A DNA stretch of 64,000 bases from Arctopsyche grandis (GCF_051622035.1 NC_135365.1:15356001-15420000); one strand, 5' to 3'; counted from the stretch's first letter, positions 36,001-49,270 are shown. The notes: generated from the letters alone by a model not told the origin. Program-made: numbers and translations.

Positions 36001-39000
36001 CCGTTAACCACTGACGATTCGTTTGTGATGGCTCACGTAATATTGATGTTGATCGTGGATGCCATACTCTATCTTTTGATAGCCCTGTACGTTGAGCAAA
36101 TATTTCCTGGCTCATACGGTGTTCCACAGCCATGGTATTTTCCAGTCACTTGTGAATTTTGGACGGGTATTTTTCGATCGTCTGCAGGTGAGTTTTAACT
36201 TTGGAATGCTTCTCATCGTATATATGTATGTATGTATGTACACTTAAATGTAATCGAGTGATAATATGACAGCCACTTTTGATTTGAGTTTGAAGTGCCC
36301 ATTCAGATTGTTGAGCTTTTTATATCGTTTTTAGTCGTTATGGACATTCCACACAATGATTTTACTGAAATTGGCGATACAATTGAACCAGATCCAAAAG
36401 GTTTGGGAGTTGGCATTAATATAATTGTAAGTCTGGAATATTTTTTTACATTTTCTTTTAATTTTATTTGATTTATTAAATTATTAATTTATTAATTTAT
36501 TTCATAGAATTTGACAAAAATTTATGACAAGAAAATAGCTGTGGATAAACTTAATTTGAAAATATTTGAAGATCAAATCACTGTACTTTTGGGACACAAT
36601 GGGGCAGGAAAAACTACTACAATGTCTATGCTAACTGGTTTGAATTTATATATTTATTTGTAATGTCATTTAAACCAGTGAAAATATTTTAAACTTTTTT
36701 GTTTTCTCATTTAAGGTATATTTCCTCCTACATCTGGAACTGCTATAGTTGCAGGTCACGACATAAGAAAGGACATAGGTGGTGTTCGTGGATCTTTAGG
36801 TCTTTGCCCTCAACACAATGTCCTTTTCTCTGATCTCACAGTAGCTGAGCATATTTATTTTTATGCGCGTCTCAAAGGCTATGCTGGAAAATCTCTGGAT
36901 GAAGAAGTTGTTAAATATGTTAAATTACTGGGTTTGGAAGATAAGGTATTTAATTTTTAGATATGTACGTATTAAGTACATACATATACATATAGTTCTT
37001 GGATGAAAAATATTGATAAAAATGATTGAAATTGATTTTAGCAAAATGTAAAATCGAGTTCTTTGTCCGGGGGAATGCAACGTCGTTTGAGTGTTGGAGC
37101 TGCATTGTGTGGAGGCTCTCGCGTTGTTTTATTGGACGAACCTTCATCAGGTATGGACCCATCTGCTCGCAGAGAATTGTGGGATCTTTTACATCTAGAA
37201 AAGAAAGGTGCGTGAAAATAAATACGTATCTATTGCATATGGAATATTCAGTAAAGCTAACCACACAAGTGATAAATTTACAATATATTTTTTAAAATAT
37301 GCACAGGACGAACCATGATCTTAACCACACATTTCATGGACGAGGCAGAGATTTTGGGCGAGAGAGTTGCGATTTTATCTGGAGGAAAGCTACGGTGTGT
37401 TGGATCACCTTTTTATCTGAAGAAGAAACTTGGAATAGGATACAAATTGACTGCAGCCCGCAAAACATCTCTAGATGGTTCATATAATGCTCCATCTGGC
37501 CCTGTGACTAATTTGCTTAAAGCTCATATACCTGCTATAAAACTTTACACCGATATTGGTATTTATTTAAAACATATGTTGCTAAATATTTCTCGTCACG
37601 TTCAAGTGTTTTATCATTTTTGTTTAATTTTTTGAGGATCGGAATTATCATATATATTGCCAGAGGATCAATCGGGGAATTTCGAACCAATGTTAAGAGA
37701 TTTGGAGAATAGACAAGTTGAACTTGGGTTGGTTAGCTTTGGTATATCTGCCTCAACATTAGAAGAAGTGTTTATGAGGTTAAATATTTTCTCTTTTAAA
37801 ATTAAATGAATTTAACCTTCACATAATATTATAATTTTTCTTATTTTATAAAGGGTTGGTTCAGATTCAATCGAAACTATTGATATAGATGATAGTGCCA
37901 AAGACGGCGACATGAATGGTTTTATACAGCATGAAGTTGACAGTGAAACTATAGAAAAACGTGAGTTTTCTACATACGCATTACATGTACATATGTTTTT
38001 GTAAAATTTGGATTAAATAAATATTAAAGTTTTTTTGTCAAATTTTCAGTGGAGTTACCAGATTGCGACCCTGTTGCTCATACTGGAATGGACCTAATTT
38101 TAAATCAGTGGGTTGCGATATTTTTTAAAAAAATTCTTGTCACCGGATATACTTGGATTCTTGGCATTTTACAATTAGTTATTCCCGTTCTTTTCCTGGT
38201 AATTGCTATAGTGGTGTCCAGAATGTGGCAAAATCCTACACAGCTTCCTGGGAGGAATCTGGAACTTGCAAATGGATATGTAGACAGTGTAACCTTTTTG
38301 AATACGATAAGTGAATCTTCAGAAAGTTTAGCTATATATGAACAATATGAAAAGTACTTCACCAACTTACATATTGAGTCCATGAAATTGGAAGAAGTTA
38401 AAAAAGATATGCAAGACTATTATTTGGAAACTGTAAGTTTTGGGAAATTGAATTCACTCACATATTATAAAGGTGCAATTATGCGTATAAGCCCTAGCTC
38501 AAAGGTTTTAATGGTGTCACGACAAGTCGTTCACAAATATAAAATAACTTGTTCGTGAAGCTCGCAAGTGAATGGTGAAGAGTAGTTATCGAATTATTTT
38601 TCCGTTAAATAATTAAATTCTTATATCGTATATTATTCGCAAAAGCAATTCTTGAAAAAAAATTGCATTTTAAAGCAATTTCAAAAGTAACCACATTTGA
38701 AACTCCCGTTCAATAGTTATTGTTGAAAATTATGTTTTCTAAATAAGTATTTAATAATGAGTTCAATGCGTTTAAATTCGCGTCAAATCGGAATTTTTTC
38801 TTATAAATCTTTGTTAAATAATTTAGATAATACTATTTTTATTATTACAGAACAGGAGATACTAATGTGTTAATAGTTTAATTAATTCTAAATTACCTTT
38901 GCAATTTCTTAAAAAATCTAAATTTTTCAAGAATACCTTACAATTTACATTGTATAATAATTTGATTATAAAACATAGAAAAACAATATTTAACAGTCAC

Positions 39001-42000
39001 TTACGAGATCTACGAACGAGCTATTTTATATTTGTGAACTAAATATCGGTTAGTAATATATTTGTGAATGGAATATCTGTGAACCAATGGTCGTGAACGA
39101 ACCGTCTGTGATTGAAGCGTCAATGAACGAAGTGTCGGTTAAAGAACGACTGTGAATGAAATTTCGTAATCTTTGTAAATTGTATGTTAAATCGATAATG
39201 GCTACTGGCTTCATTTTGTGCAACTCCCCAATCGAATCTGGCACCAGTATAATTGTACATTGTATGTTGTAATTGTATGCTAAATCTTTATGTACGCTAT
39301 TTTTGTATTGCAGGCAGTTGTTGACATGCCTTCAATGAGAAGAAGGCATTTAATTGGAGCAACTATTGACACTAAGAGAGTTATTGGGTGGTTTTCGAAT
39401 TTCGCCTTCCATGATATGCCCGCTTCTTTTATATTGGCACACAATGCTATTCTAAAGGCACTGTCTCCTAAATCCAGCATATCTTTAGTGAATTATCCGT
39501 TACCGTTCACACTAGAATCCAAGGTTAATAATTTACTTTTATGTGAACATACATACTTCCACACATATATTTATGTGACCATATATGTAATTAATTGGCT
39601 TATTAATTTCAGTTTGAATTACTTCAGTATGGTGATGGTGGTGGTTTCCAAATAGCTTTCAACATTGGTTTTAGTATGGCGTTCGTTTCATCATTCTTCG
39701 TATTGTTCTATGTAAAGGTATGCTTGACTGTTGTTGCATTATATTTTATATGAAGTAACTTCTAACAAATATATATAATAAATATGAGTGTATGTATTTA
39801 ATGAAAATAGGAAAACGTGAGCCGTTCAAAATTGCTGCAATTGGCATCTGGTGCATCTCCTTTTATTTTGTGGACAGTGGCATTCCTTTGGGACATGTTG
39901 TGTTTCGTCATCATTTCGATCTTTTTGTGTATTACGCTATTGGTTTTCGAACAAAATGGATTTTCAACAGGCGATGAACTAGGTGCAAATTTATTTATAT
40001 AATTACTTTCATTACTTGCATTAAAATGTATTTATTATTATATAACATGTGTTTTTCGGAAATTAGGTCGAGTATTTTTGATACTCTTATTATTTAGCTG
40101 GGCAATGCTCCCTCTCCATTATATAGCATCATCTTTCTTCCATTCGCCGTCTACTGGATTTTCTAGAATGTGCTTGTTCAATGTGTTTACTGGTGAGTTA
40201 TATTGTACATATGTATGTACATATATTGTCTTTATACATTTATTATTTACACTTTTCATAACTGCACTCATTTTGCTTTTAGGCGTAGCGATGTTTTTAG
40301 TAGTCGAAGTGCTGAATGCACCAGGACTAGATTTGGAACATATTGGAACTATACTACATTATGTGTTTTTGCTATTTCCACATTACACTTTGTGCAGTGC
40401 AATGAAGTAATCATTTTGTCATCTAAATTTTAATGTGTATTTAAATTTATTTAATATTTTATCTCATTTTAATATAATATGCATATGTTTTATTTTACAG
40501 ACACCTTAGTGTTGCTTCGTTGACTTTGAAAAATTGTTTAAGATTTTGTGAAACTCATGGGGACGGTTGTGATCAAAGTTCATTATGTCCTATTCTTAAG
40601 TTTTGTTGTTGTGAGTAGAAAATTGGTTTTTAATATTTGATTTATTGTCTATATGGTTAATTTGTTTTGAAATTTGTGAAATTTTAGTGTCTGACAATCC
40701 TTATTTTGACATTAAAAGGCCTGGAGTAGGTGTTCATTTAATATATTTAATATTTGTTGGTATTGTACTCTTCCTGGCTCTACTCGCAAAAGAATATAGA
40801 ATACACAATATGGTAAGTCTATTCCTTTTCGATTATATACTTTCCCATTTGTAGTAAACATATTTAATTTTCTTAGATGTGTGGACCAAGACATATTCCT
40901 CCACCTCCCATAATGCCAGATGAAGAAGATTCAGATGTAGCTTCAGAGCGAGAGCGCGTTTTATCGTTGAGTCCAGCAGATTACCAGAAATACAATTTAC
41001 TTACTAAAAATATGACCAGATATTATGACAATTTTCTGGCTGTTAATCAACTTACACTCGGTATTAGTTACAAACATATGTTAATCTTTTTATAGCTAAA
41101 TAATTTTTTTATAATAATGCTATAAAATATTTTCAGGCATAAAAGACGGCGAGTGTTTTGGCTTGTTAGGCATCAATGGTGCCGGTAAAACAACTACTTT
41201 CAAAATGCTTACTGGTGATTTACAAATAACATTAGGTGGTGCTTGGGTGAAAGGTTTCTCCATCAAAAACGACATGAAGACTGTTTATAAAAAAATCGGT
41301 ATATAAAATTTTTTATTTTTATTATTTTTCATCAATTGTAACTTGCAGCTAAATTTATTTTTCTAATATGATTTCTAGGATATTGTCCTCAGTTTGACGC
41401 ATTGTTGGATGAAATGACTGGAAGGCAAACATTGAAAATGTACTCTTTACTTAGAGGGATACCTTCAAACCGCCGAGATCGTTTTATTTTAGATCTTAGT
41501 CACAAACTAGGCTTTACAAAGCATTTAGATAAAAAGGTTATTAGAAATTACTTTTTTGTTTAAAGCTGATTAAAGTAGTGACGTGTTTTAAAAGTTTTTT
41601 CATTGTTTCAGGTACAAGCATACAGCGGAGGTAATAAACGAAAGTTGAGCACATCAATAGCACTTCTCGGAAATCCCCAAGTAGTTTATTTAGATGAACC
41701 TACGACTGGTATTGAATTGTTTTATTTTATATTCTATTTTAATTTTGAACAGATATTAAAAATAAAATTTATTGTGATACAGGTATGGACCCGGCAGCTA
41801 AACGTCTCGTGTGGAATGCTATTTCAGGATGCCCATGCGTCGTATTAACTTCTCATAGTATGGAAGAGTGTGAAGCCTTGTGTTCACGACTCGCTATAAT
41901 GGTTAATGGAAAGCCTCAGTGCCTTGGCTCACCGCAACATCTCAAAAATAAGTTTTCTCAAGGTTTGTTTTGTATTATTTTTACTGTGTAAGATTGTGTA

Positions 42001-42490
42001 TTTTTATATTCCTTTTTTATAATAAATATTTATATTTGTAGGGTATACTTTGATAGTGAAGTTACAAAGAATTAATTTGCTTCCAATAGAACAGAACGGG
42101 TCTGTGTATCCTGATATATTAGTAAATCCAGATACTTACAATAGTAGTTCGACGACGTTGAATTCCTCATTTGACTTTGTACCTTTGAATCAATTTTTGA
42201 TTTCAAAATTCCCAGATGCCAAAATGATGTTGGTTTTTATTATCTAATTATTTATATGAAAACCAAACTATTTGGATGAAAATATTAATGTTTAATGTTT
42301 TGTTTTCAGTGAATCTTATCAAGGTTTAATTACATATTATCTTCCTGACATAAATGTTAGCTGGTCAACAATTTTCGGTGTGATGGAAGCAGCAAAGGAA
42401 GAACTTAATATAGAAGATTATTCAATAGGACAAACTAGTCTTGAGCAAATATTTTTGCAATTTACTAACGATCAAAGAGTTCATGTTTGA
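33045..42490 (+). CDS. ABCA3-like: ABCA-family full lipid transporter, ABCA3-like, copy 1 (30 exons)
   Basis: Exons: 33045-33292, 33382-33617, 33729-33902, 33990-34240, 34343-34453, 35486-35630, 35713-35892, 35975-36187, 36335-36426, 36508-36637, 36716-36945, 37042-37207, 37307-37558, 37637-37778, 37854-37960, 38050-38432, 39314-39523, 39613-39717, 39811-39982, 40067-40192, 40283-40406, 40501-40610, 40688-40812, 40877-41060, 41137-41298, 41379-41536, 41612-41708, 41783-41962, 42042-42228, 42310-42490. They total 5181 nt, or 1726 aa. TM1 is at ~25-44, then an extracellular loop and a TM bundle with the hallmark [18 protein letters not shown] (~304). NBD1: Walker A GHNGAGKT ~579, signature LSGGMQ ~678, Walker B VVLLDEP ~698, H-loop [10 protein letters not shown] second TM half follows. 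NBD2: GINGAGKT ~1417, degenerate signature YSGGN ~1516 (usual in ABCA), VVYLDEP ~1536. ABCA proteins move phospholipids and sterols across membranes. Exon 14 uses a GAG acceptor. Substrate unknown. Confidence 0.94.
34743..35300. mobile_element. transposon-derived insert in ABCA copy 1 intron 5
   Basis: Intron 5 is 1.03 kb here against 0.37 kb in copy 2. The extra sequence includes a poly-G tract (34554-34566) and, at 35150-35270, repeated GTGAACGAaATGTCG variants of the family at 17.0 and 39.1 kb. Sequence shared with copy 2 resumes near GCGCGCGAATACTGATTT. Confidence 0.6.
38490..39170. mobile_element. insertion in ABCA copy 1 intron 16, Mutator-like family
   Basis: Copy 2 reads straight from ATTATGCGTATA into TGTAAATCGTATGTCAAATC (59496-59540), while copy 1 has about 0.65 kb between them. 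The insert has GTCACGACAAGTCGTTCAC near its left edge (38517) and inverted-orientation GTGAACGAaATGTCG variants at its right edge (39050-39170). That is a fold-back layout like the 28.8-kb element. No transposase. Confidence 0.65.
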
Positions 42491-45464
42491 ATGTTTATAG
42501 TTTTATATAATATATTTTTAGATACTTAATCTAAAACATTTACCCTATTGTAATTATACTTTATTTATTTACTAGTAGAGTTACTTAATTAACAACAGTG
42601 AATATTTTCATGTGATCTATTTATTATTTCAGCATTAATAATTTAATTAAAAATATTGTTACTTTATACTATGATAGTACACCTATTGTTAGTGATGTAC
42701 ATTTAAAAATGAAGCTTTAGAATTATCGTCAATTTTATTGAATTTTTTCAAGAAAATTCAAGATTCTCAGGGTTAGAAGAAGAGCTGACGTAGTCTAGAA
42801 TGTCATTCCAATTGTTGAATAATATGAATATGTATATGCTATTTCCATTTGACTTTATTTTTTTAAACTAAAGACTTCAATAGTCAAGTGCAGTAATGTA
42901 ACACGCAGCCGTGAGGGTTAATAATATAAATAGGAAAAAATATAGAAGTTATACAATTACTTGACTGTGATGTTTAAAAGTTTTTGACCAAAATGTATAT
43001 ACATACATATACGATATGTATAAGATAAAACGCAATTTGTGTTTCTGTAATAATCTTATACATATTTAACGTTTTATTTTTGATTTGGTAAGCAAATATT
43101 GCTTTGCGAATTGTTCAATGCCATGAAGTATTCTTTCAACAAACCTACCGTAATATGTATATCTCGATAAATATAATGTAATAATTTTCGTCTTTTGCTT
43201 TACCAAGATTGATTTAGTGTGGTTTGTTATTTACTTCGGATATGTGTGTGATATTAGAACAATTTTGAAATGTGTGATATTTATTGAAGTTAATATAAAT
43301 GAGCATAATAAATAGTTCCAATTATTTTTATATATGTATGTGCTTATATTTAGTTTGGTTTATTTATTTGGATTGCGTATGAAGTGCTCTCTTTTAAATG
43401 TTTATGTTGTTTATAACAAGAGAATTTTTAAACATATTTTAACTAATTTCGATTAAAAATTTTCTTTTGTAAAATAGTATATAATTTTATTATTTATTTG
43501 TGTGTTTGTATGTAAGTATTGCAATATAATTAACAAAATTGATAACCAGGGTAATTGTTTCCTTTAAATTTCTTAATACATACTAAAAATGTACATATGT
43601 ACAAACATATGTAGGTTAGAAAGCAATAAAAAAATCATTTTAAATTAAAAACATTGATATAGCATAAAGTTTATTTATATGTTGATATAATTTGGAAAAT
43701 TTATGATTTCAATATTGTATGATTGTCACTGTTGGGACTGTTGTCATCTTCGCCGATGACTAGGTCAAAATTTATGCCAAAAAAATAAATAAATAGATAT
43801 TCTAAAATATACTACCTCATGTATTACACTTATATTTTATTTGATATTCTAACAATTTTTTTAAAACCATTCATAGTCATTTACTTAATTGAATTATATG
43901 TGAAGTCAAAGTTTAAATATGTATATGTATAGTGTTTTGTGTACACAATTATATGTATATAGACAATTTTTAAACCCAATTTCAAAGGTTATCATTGTAA
44001 TTTCTATGCTAAATATTAATATGTTGTGTAGTGAGTGATTATTTTTGTTTGGGGTGCTCATCATTGTGACTTTGTACAATTTTAAAAAACAGTGTACATA
44101 CCTTTTAATCGTTGACTAAAGTCTGTGTGTTTTTGCTGTGAATATTCTTCGTATGAGGCAGTTTTTGTTATGATAGTATATTACATTGCGTAGAAAACTA
44201 TTAAAAAACCAATGATGAAATTTTATTGGTTTTTGTCATATTGACACATTCATATTAACACTGACATAGCGACACGATGCTTTTATCAATATTATATCAG
44301 AGTGATTATCGCGAGTTGTTAAATGACTTGTCATTTTCATTCATTTATTATATGACTAATCAAATTGTATGCAACAATTATATATACATATATGCACATA
44401 GTAATATTTAGATGTAAAAGTTTCGCATTGTTTACGTGATCTATTATTTCCACAAAGTAGGTTTAATACACTGAATTCAATATTTTTCATTTTATTTAGT
44501 AATGTTCTAAAACTAGATACTATGATTATATTTTCTGATATTTTTTTATATTTGTATGTGTTATTTATTGTACATATAAATTAAGCATTTCTTAATGGCG
44601 AATATATTATTGACTTAATTTTTGATAGTGTTCTTTAAGTACACGGAACTTTAATCCGGGTACTTGACACTTTAAATTAGATACTATTCACTTGGTTTCG
44701 AATAATTTTAACTTAATTTTGAATACGTTTTATCAAATTTCGAATACTTTTACATAAGTTCGAATAATTTTAAGTTAATTTCGAATACTTTAAACTTTGA
44801 AATAAATACTATTCACTTGGTACACCTTAACTTTATTTCCAATAACGATACGTTAAATATCATGCACTTTAATTTTCAAAATTTTGACATAGTATCATTT
44901 CACTTTTGATTGAATAGTTTTCGGTTGGCAATTAAATGTTTGAGATATTTTTGAAGAAAGTTGATAAAATTTTGCTTAAAACTGAGTGGTCAAGGATTGT
45001 CGTTTCATCTTTGCTTTACGTATGTTGTGAGATATTTCACTTGCTTTCTATTCAATTTCCGAATCAGAATTATTGCTTAATTCAAGAAAATTGTCCATAT
45101 TCTATCATACAATATGAATTAATCAATTAATCTATAATATATAAATTCGCTTATTATGTCACTAATAAACAAATTAATGTTAATAAACACAGTGACGTTC
45201 AATTTGACAGAAAAAATGAGATTATGGACAAAAACGTACTTTATTGCAAATATCCCATTGCCAGTAAAAAAATGTGATTTAATAATTTCAAAGTGTAAAC
45301 AAATAAGTTCCAGTGATAATAATTTTTCTCATGTATAATATTATATATTTGTTTAATGTTGAAATACTTTATTTAATGTTGAATACATTTAATTTAAGTT
45401 GAATAATTTGTTTAGAGTGTACATTATTATTATGAAAGTGAATATGGTCTAAATTAAAGTTCAA
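42491..45464. other. 3' flank of ABCA copy 1 and AT-rich intergenic
   Basis: Duplicated with copy 2 up to about 44570. Beyond, 44630-44900 has irregular repeats of TCGAATAxTTTTAA motifs. Small ORFs at 44936-45130 and 45156-45338 are AT-rich and unrecognised; no splice or family support. Confidence 0.4.
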
Positions 45465-45468
45465 TTAA

Positions 45469-45629
45469 CCCTTTGCATGCTGAACGACGCCGATCGGCGT
45501 TTTGCCAATAAGCCCATTATCCTGAAATACGACTATCGGCGTTGTTTTTTTGAGTATGTAAAAAATAAACAAGAATACTACCCTTTCTATGCTTTCAACA
45601 GAAAAGACGTAATGTAAGCACTCAGAGGG
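45469..45629. mobile_element. piggyBac-like MITE (TTAA target)
   Basis: A 161-bp element begins CCCTTTGCATGC and ends GCACTCAGAGGG. TTAA stands on both sides (45465-45468, 45630-45633). It contains the palindrome CGCCGATCGGCG. Termini and target site fit piggyBac-derived MITEs. Confidence 0.8.
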
Positions 45630-45639
45630 TTAATCACCA

Positions 45640-47090
45640 ATTCTTAATTTCCTTTTTATTTGTTTTTATTAATTTTAATCAAAAATCAACAAATGATCAA
45701 TAGGATGATATATTTTTTCTATATGTTCATTAATTTACAGGTCTATGTAATTTTTCTACACATTGAAAATGGGTGTATGTAATGTTTGTTATGTTAAATA
45801 TTTTATAATATAAATACATTTAAAATGCACACACATAGTTATTGTACATGTATGTATAATATACATATATGTATTTACATACTTATGCATATATACTAAT
45901 AGTTGCATTTGGAATATTTTGTATATATCGTACAATTAGAAAATTGAAAATCAAATTTGAGAAAAATTTAGATTTTTTTGTTTATAATAAAATCTACCTT
46001 CAAACTAACATATCTTTTGGTTTTTATTTTGATTGTTATTCAAGCAATTTCTCATATAATTTTATTTTATTATATAATATTAGTGAAACAAAATGTGATA
46101 AATTTTCATGTTTTGGTAAATTAATGAATTAATTACACTGAGCAACAAAAAAGGCAACTGAAGGGAGGCGGCATAAGCAGCGAAATCAAAATACAATTTG
46201 AACCATTCAATTATTAAAAATCTGTACGCAACGCTTTTCTCTTTTGGTCTGTGTTATTCTGATATTAATGTATACGATTTATGATTTATCGCACGCCACT
46301 GCCTATCGCACTGTTTTCGGAAACTGGATTTCGAGCATTCCCGATGGACTTTCAGAAAAGTGAATCAGATATGCAAATGATCTTCAAGACTAATTGCGGG
46401 ATGTAAGTTAGAAGGGTAAAAATATAGTAAATTGTTGAAGTTGATTGTCAAAGTTGATATCATTATTTTAAAGTAGTTTATATTTTCAAAATAAAAATAT
46501 TATCCGTACATTTTGTGCAGTCCTTTTTTTAAAATCAAAATCGAAGGTTTGGAAAAACATTTTGGAGGCGGAATTTCGAAGACTTGCATCATACAGAGAC
46601 AGTCCTGTGTGCTCCCCATATACACAAGTACATATATACTAAAAAAAGCTTTTTAAAAACATACCTCTTCTGTACATAATTTGTATATAAAATTATTATT
46701 CTGAATAAAAATACCAATAATTTTTTTTTACTACCGCCATCTGTATAAAATTAATGACTACCAACTGTCACCGATATTAAAAATGTTCGGACTTGTTTCG
46801 CTTCTTAAACGATATTTTATCTCTATCGTAATGGCGGAGGATCCATTTACTTGTATTGATGACCAACATGAACAATATGGCAAAGTATGAAAACAATCGG
46901 ATAAGAGGCAAACTTTTTCTTGAATTGTAATCGCAAGTGAAACGTAAAGGAGGTATGTAATAATTAGAGGTAGGATAGTCACAGTGCTATCCATTGTTCG
47001 GCAAACCTTTAACAATGCATTTACAACCTTTGAACAATACACGGCCCCCTCAGGCTCCGGTGACTAGTAATAATAATAATAAAAAGAGGC
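45640..47090. other. intergenic, possible degraded repeats
   Basis: The ORF at 45869-46132 is AT-rich with no recognised family. Sequence at 46745-47085 ends in (TAA)n and may be a retroelement tail. Not resolved. Confidence 0.3.
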
Positions 47091-47098
47091 AGTATGCA

Positions 47099-47626
47099 TA
47101 TAGTGACCATACGTCTCGTTTTGAACGGGACCGTCAAGTTTTTAGGTAGCCTGTCCCGTTGTCCCCGAGCACAGCTTCGGGACGTCGAAATGTCCCGTTT
47201 TCAAAAAGAGAGCAACACACGGTAACAATTTAAAAATTGTTTCCAGTCTTAATTCGCTTAGAAAGAGTCTTTTCACAGACGAACAAGTTGTGAACGACCG
47301 AAAAAACGCAATTGCAAGTCGTAGTTCTTAAAGCAATGTTGTTAATTAAAATCAATTTTAAGAAATCCTGCCAAGAATTTCATTCTTATTTTAAAGCAAA
47401 CCCAGTAATACTTAAGAAAATTTGTTCAGCAGAAAAATATAAAAGAAAATATTTTTTTTTATATTTATATTATTCATCCCTGTTCTTTTCTATTCTTCAT
47501 CAACATTCCTGTTCTTTTTATTAATAAATAAAAACTGAAAAAATACGCGTTTTCTTGAATACACATACTATTACGTAAAAATTGGTAGATGTCCCGTTTT
47601 GAGAACAAAAATAAATGGTCACATTA
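47099..47626. mobile_element. 528-bp non-autonomous hAT element
   Basis: The ends TATAGTGACCATACGTCTCG and AAATGGTCACATTA are inverted repeats. A perfect 8-bp duplication AGTATGCA lies at 47091-47098 and 47627-47634. Subterminal GTCCCGTTTT/TGTCCCGTTTTGAG motifs are mirrored. No transposase frame. Confidence 0.9.
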
Positions 47627-47634
47627 AGTATGCA

Positions 47635-48125
47635 TCTCTGTCGTACGCCTTTTTGGACTTTTGGAAATTTTTCCGAAAGAAACCATATTCTTATCTATTC
47701 TTACATAATTTACATAATGCGATATGGCAACACTGACGATATGGCTGTACTGTTTTTATTTTATTTTATTTATTGAAAAATCGAGAGACAACAAGATGTA
47801 GACATGCATAAAAACAAAGAGTAAATATATAAAATATATGTATGTATATAACATCCGAGTCCAATTACAGATTTTTACAAAGATAACTAAATGAAAAAGA
47901 TAAATACAAGATAAACAAATGAAAAAGAAAATAATAAAAGCTATAACATGACAAAATAGCACATTGCATAACTAAACTAAAGTGTTAAAATATTGGAAAA
48001 AGGTTATAAAATAGAATAGAAGAAGAAATGGAAATTTACAAAGATAAACAAATGAAAAAGGTAAATACAAGATAAACAAATGAAAAGGAAAAGAATGAAA
48101 GCTTTTTCATTTTATTATTTGATCA
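47635..48125. other. intergenic with an internal duplication
   Basis: A block around 47870-47945 (TTACAAAGATAACTAAATGA, then AAAAAG.TAAATACAAGATAA) recurs at 48035-48105. No gene. Confidence 0.45.
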
Positions 48126-48130
48126 TTTTG

Positions 48131-48304
48131 GTTTAGTAACTGATTATTTCGTTTAATAACTGACAATTTAGTTTAATAACTGACAATTTAGTTTAATAAC
48201 TGACAATTTAGTTTAATAACTGACAATTTAGTTTAATAACTGACAATTTAGTTTAATAACTGACAATTTAGTTTAATAACTGACAATTTAGTTTAATAAC
48301 TGAG
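48131..48304. repeat. 20-bp tandem satellite
   Basis: Unit TGACAATTTAGTTTAATAAC is repeated with exact 20-bp period about seven times, with diverged units at both edges. Confidence 0.95.
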
Positions 48305-48633
48305 TATATGTATGATAATTGATCACAGCGTACTGATTTAGAATGCTCACCGATAATTTCGAAATATTTACCTACAATTTAGTTATATTTGTTGATCAAA
48401 AGCTGAATAAATTAATGATCAATTAAATACACGCCATATAGTATATGTAATCTGTTATTGCATAGTCATGTCATATTTATTTGTGTATCGTGAAAATTAG
48501 AATGAAATTTAATTTCTTAGAAGTTTGCTCAATTCTCCTGTCATCGATAGATGCCAGGAGATAAGATTTTATCAGGAGGAGACATCGATAGAAAACTTTG
48601 CTATTTTCTTAGTATGAGATATTATTTTCGTAC
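48305..48633. other. intergenic
   Basis: No gene. A palindromic segment around CATCGATAGATGCCAGGAG / ..GGAGACATCGATAG lies at 48540-48595. Confidence 0.3.
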
Positions 48634-49270
48634 ACATTAAGTCTATATGGAAAATAGTGATTATTTTGAGCAAACAAATCATAATATTTTTTAGAAACAA
48701 CTATTTCTTAATATGAGTCTTTGTCTTTCGAGCGATTTACAGAAGTTTCGTGTAATCAAGTTCTGCTGTATAATTTTTTGCATTTACACGGATCAGAACC
48801 GAAATTTTTAGACGAAAAATATTAATTAACAAATTACGTAAATATATATGTAGAATATCATCGCTTAGCAATTTGCGCTACGTCAATTCGCCCGTCCGAC
48901 TCATTTTAACTGCCTTATATAACAAATTTATAAGTCCTATGGTATGACGCGGATTATCGTATTGTACATGTGGTTATGAGATCTGAAATAATTTGTAGGT
49001 TCCAAAGTTCAAGCTTCTCATAGAGAGTATGTATTTCATTGTTTTTATTCGCAGTATCAAACGCGATTACGGTCTGATAAAAATCGATAGATAATACATT
49101 GATAGTAATGAATTACTTAGATGAGTTTTGGCTTTTGGGGCTATCGGTGTGTGTGTGCCACTATCTCACTTCACGGCGAAGGTTTCTCTAGTGCAAATTC
49201 GTATCCAGATTGACCCCAAGGTTTCAGACGATATCGGGTTGGTTGGCCGTAGGTAAGCTGTGCGCAATTT
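48634..49270. repeat. dispersed repeat, copy 2
   Basis: A direct-orientation copy of 24667-25287 over its full length with small indels, again ending GGTTGGCCGTAGGTAAGC...TGCGCAATTT. Class unknown. Confidence 0.8.

Larger units (their letters stand above)
32866..44570 (+). repeat. segmental tandem duplication, unit 1
   Basis: Homology with 53511-64000 begins at AAATATGATAAAATCAATGA and continues through the whole ABCA gene and its 3' flank to at least TTGATTATATTTTCTRATAT-like sequence near 44523 (63961 in unit 2). The duplication therefore includes upstream and downstream non-coding DNA, so it arose at DNA level and not by retroposition. Confidence 0.85.

Noticed and set aside
36950-37264. 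Minus-strand ORF over ABCA exon 12 (and its twin at 57980-58357)
   Set aside because: Antisense to exons encoding the NBD1 signature and Walker B; no independent support.
38433-38558. Extension of ABCA exon 16 through [14 protein letters not shown]
   Set aside because: A GTAAGT donor after GAAACT at 38432 joins in phase 0 to the exon at 39314 in both copies and keeps the total in frame. The extension runs into the transposon insert.
44936-45338. Two small ORFs as possible new small-protein genes
   Set aside because: AT-rich composition, no promoter, splice or homology evidence, and they lie in a motif-repeated region.
48131-48304. Regular 20-bp repeats as a CRISPR-like array
   Set aside because: Units are head-to-tail without unique spacers, in a eukaryotic genome; it is a satellite.
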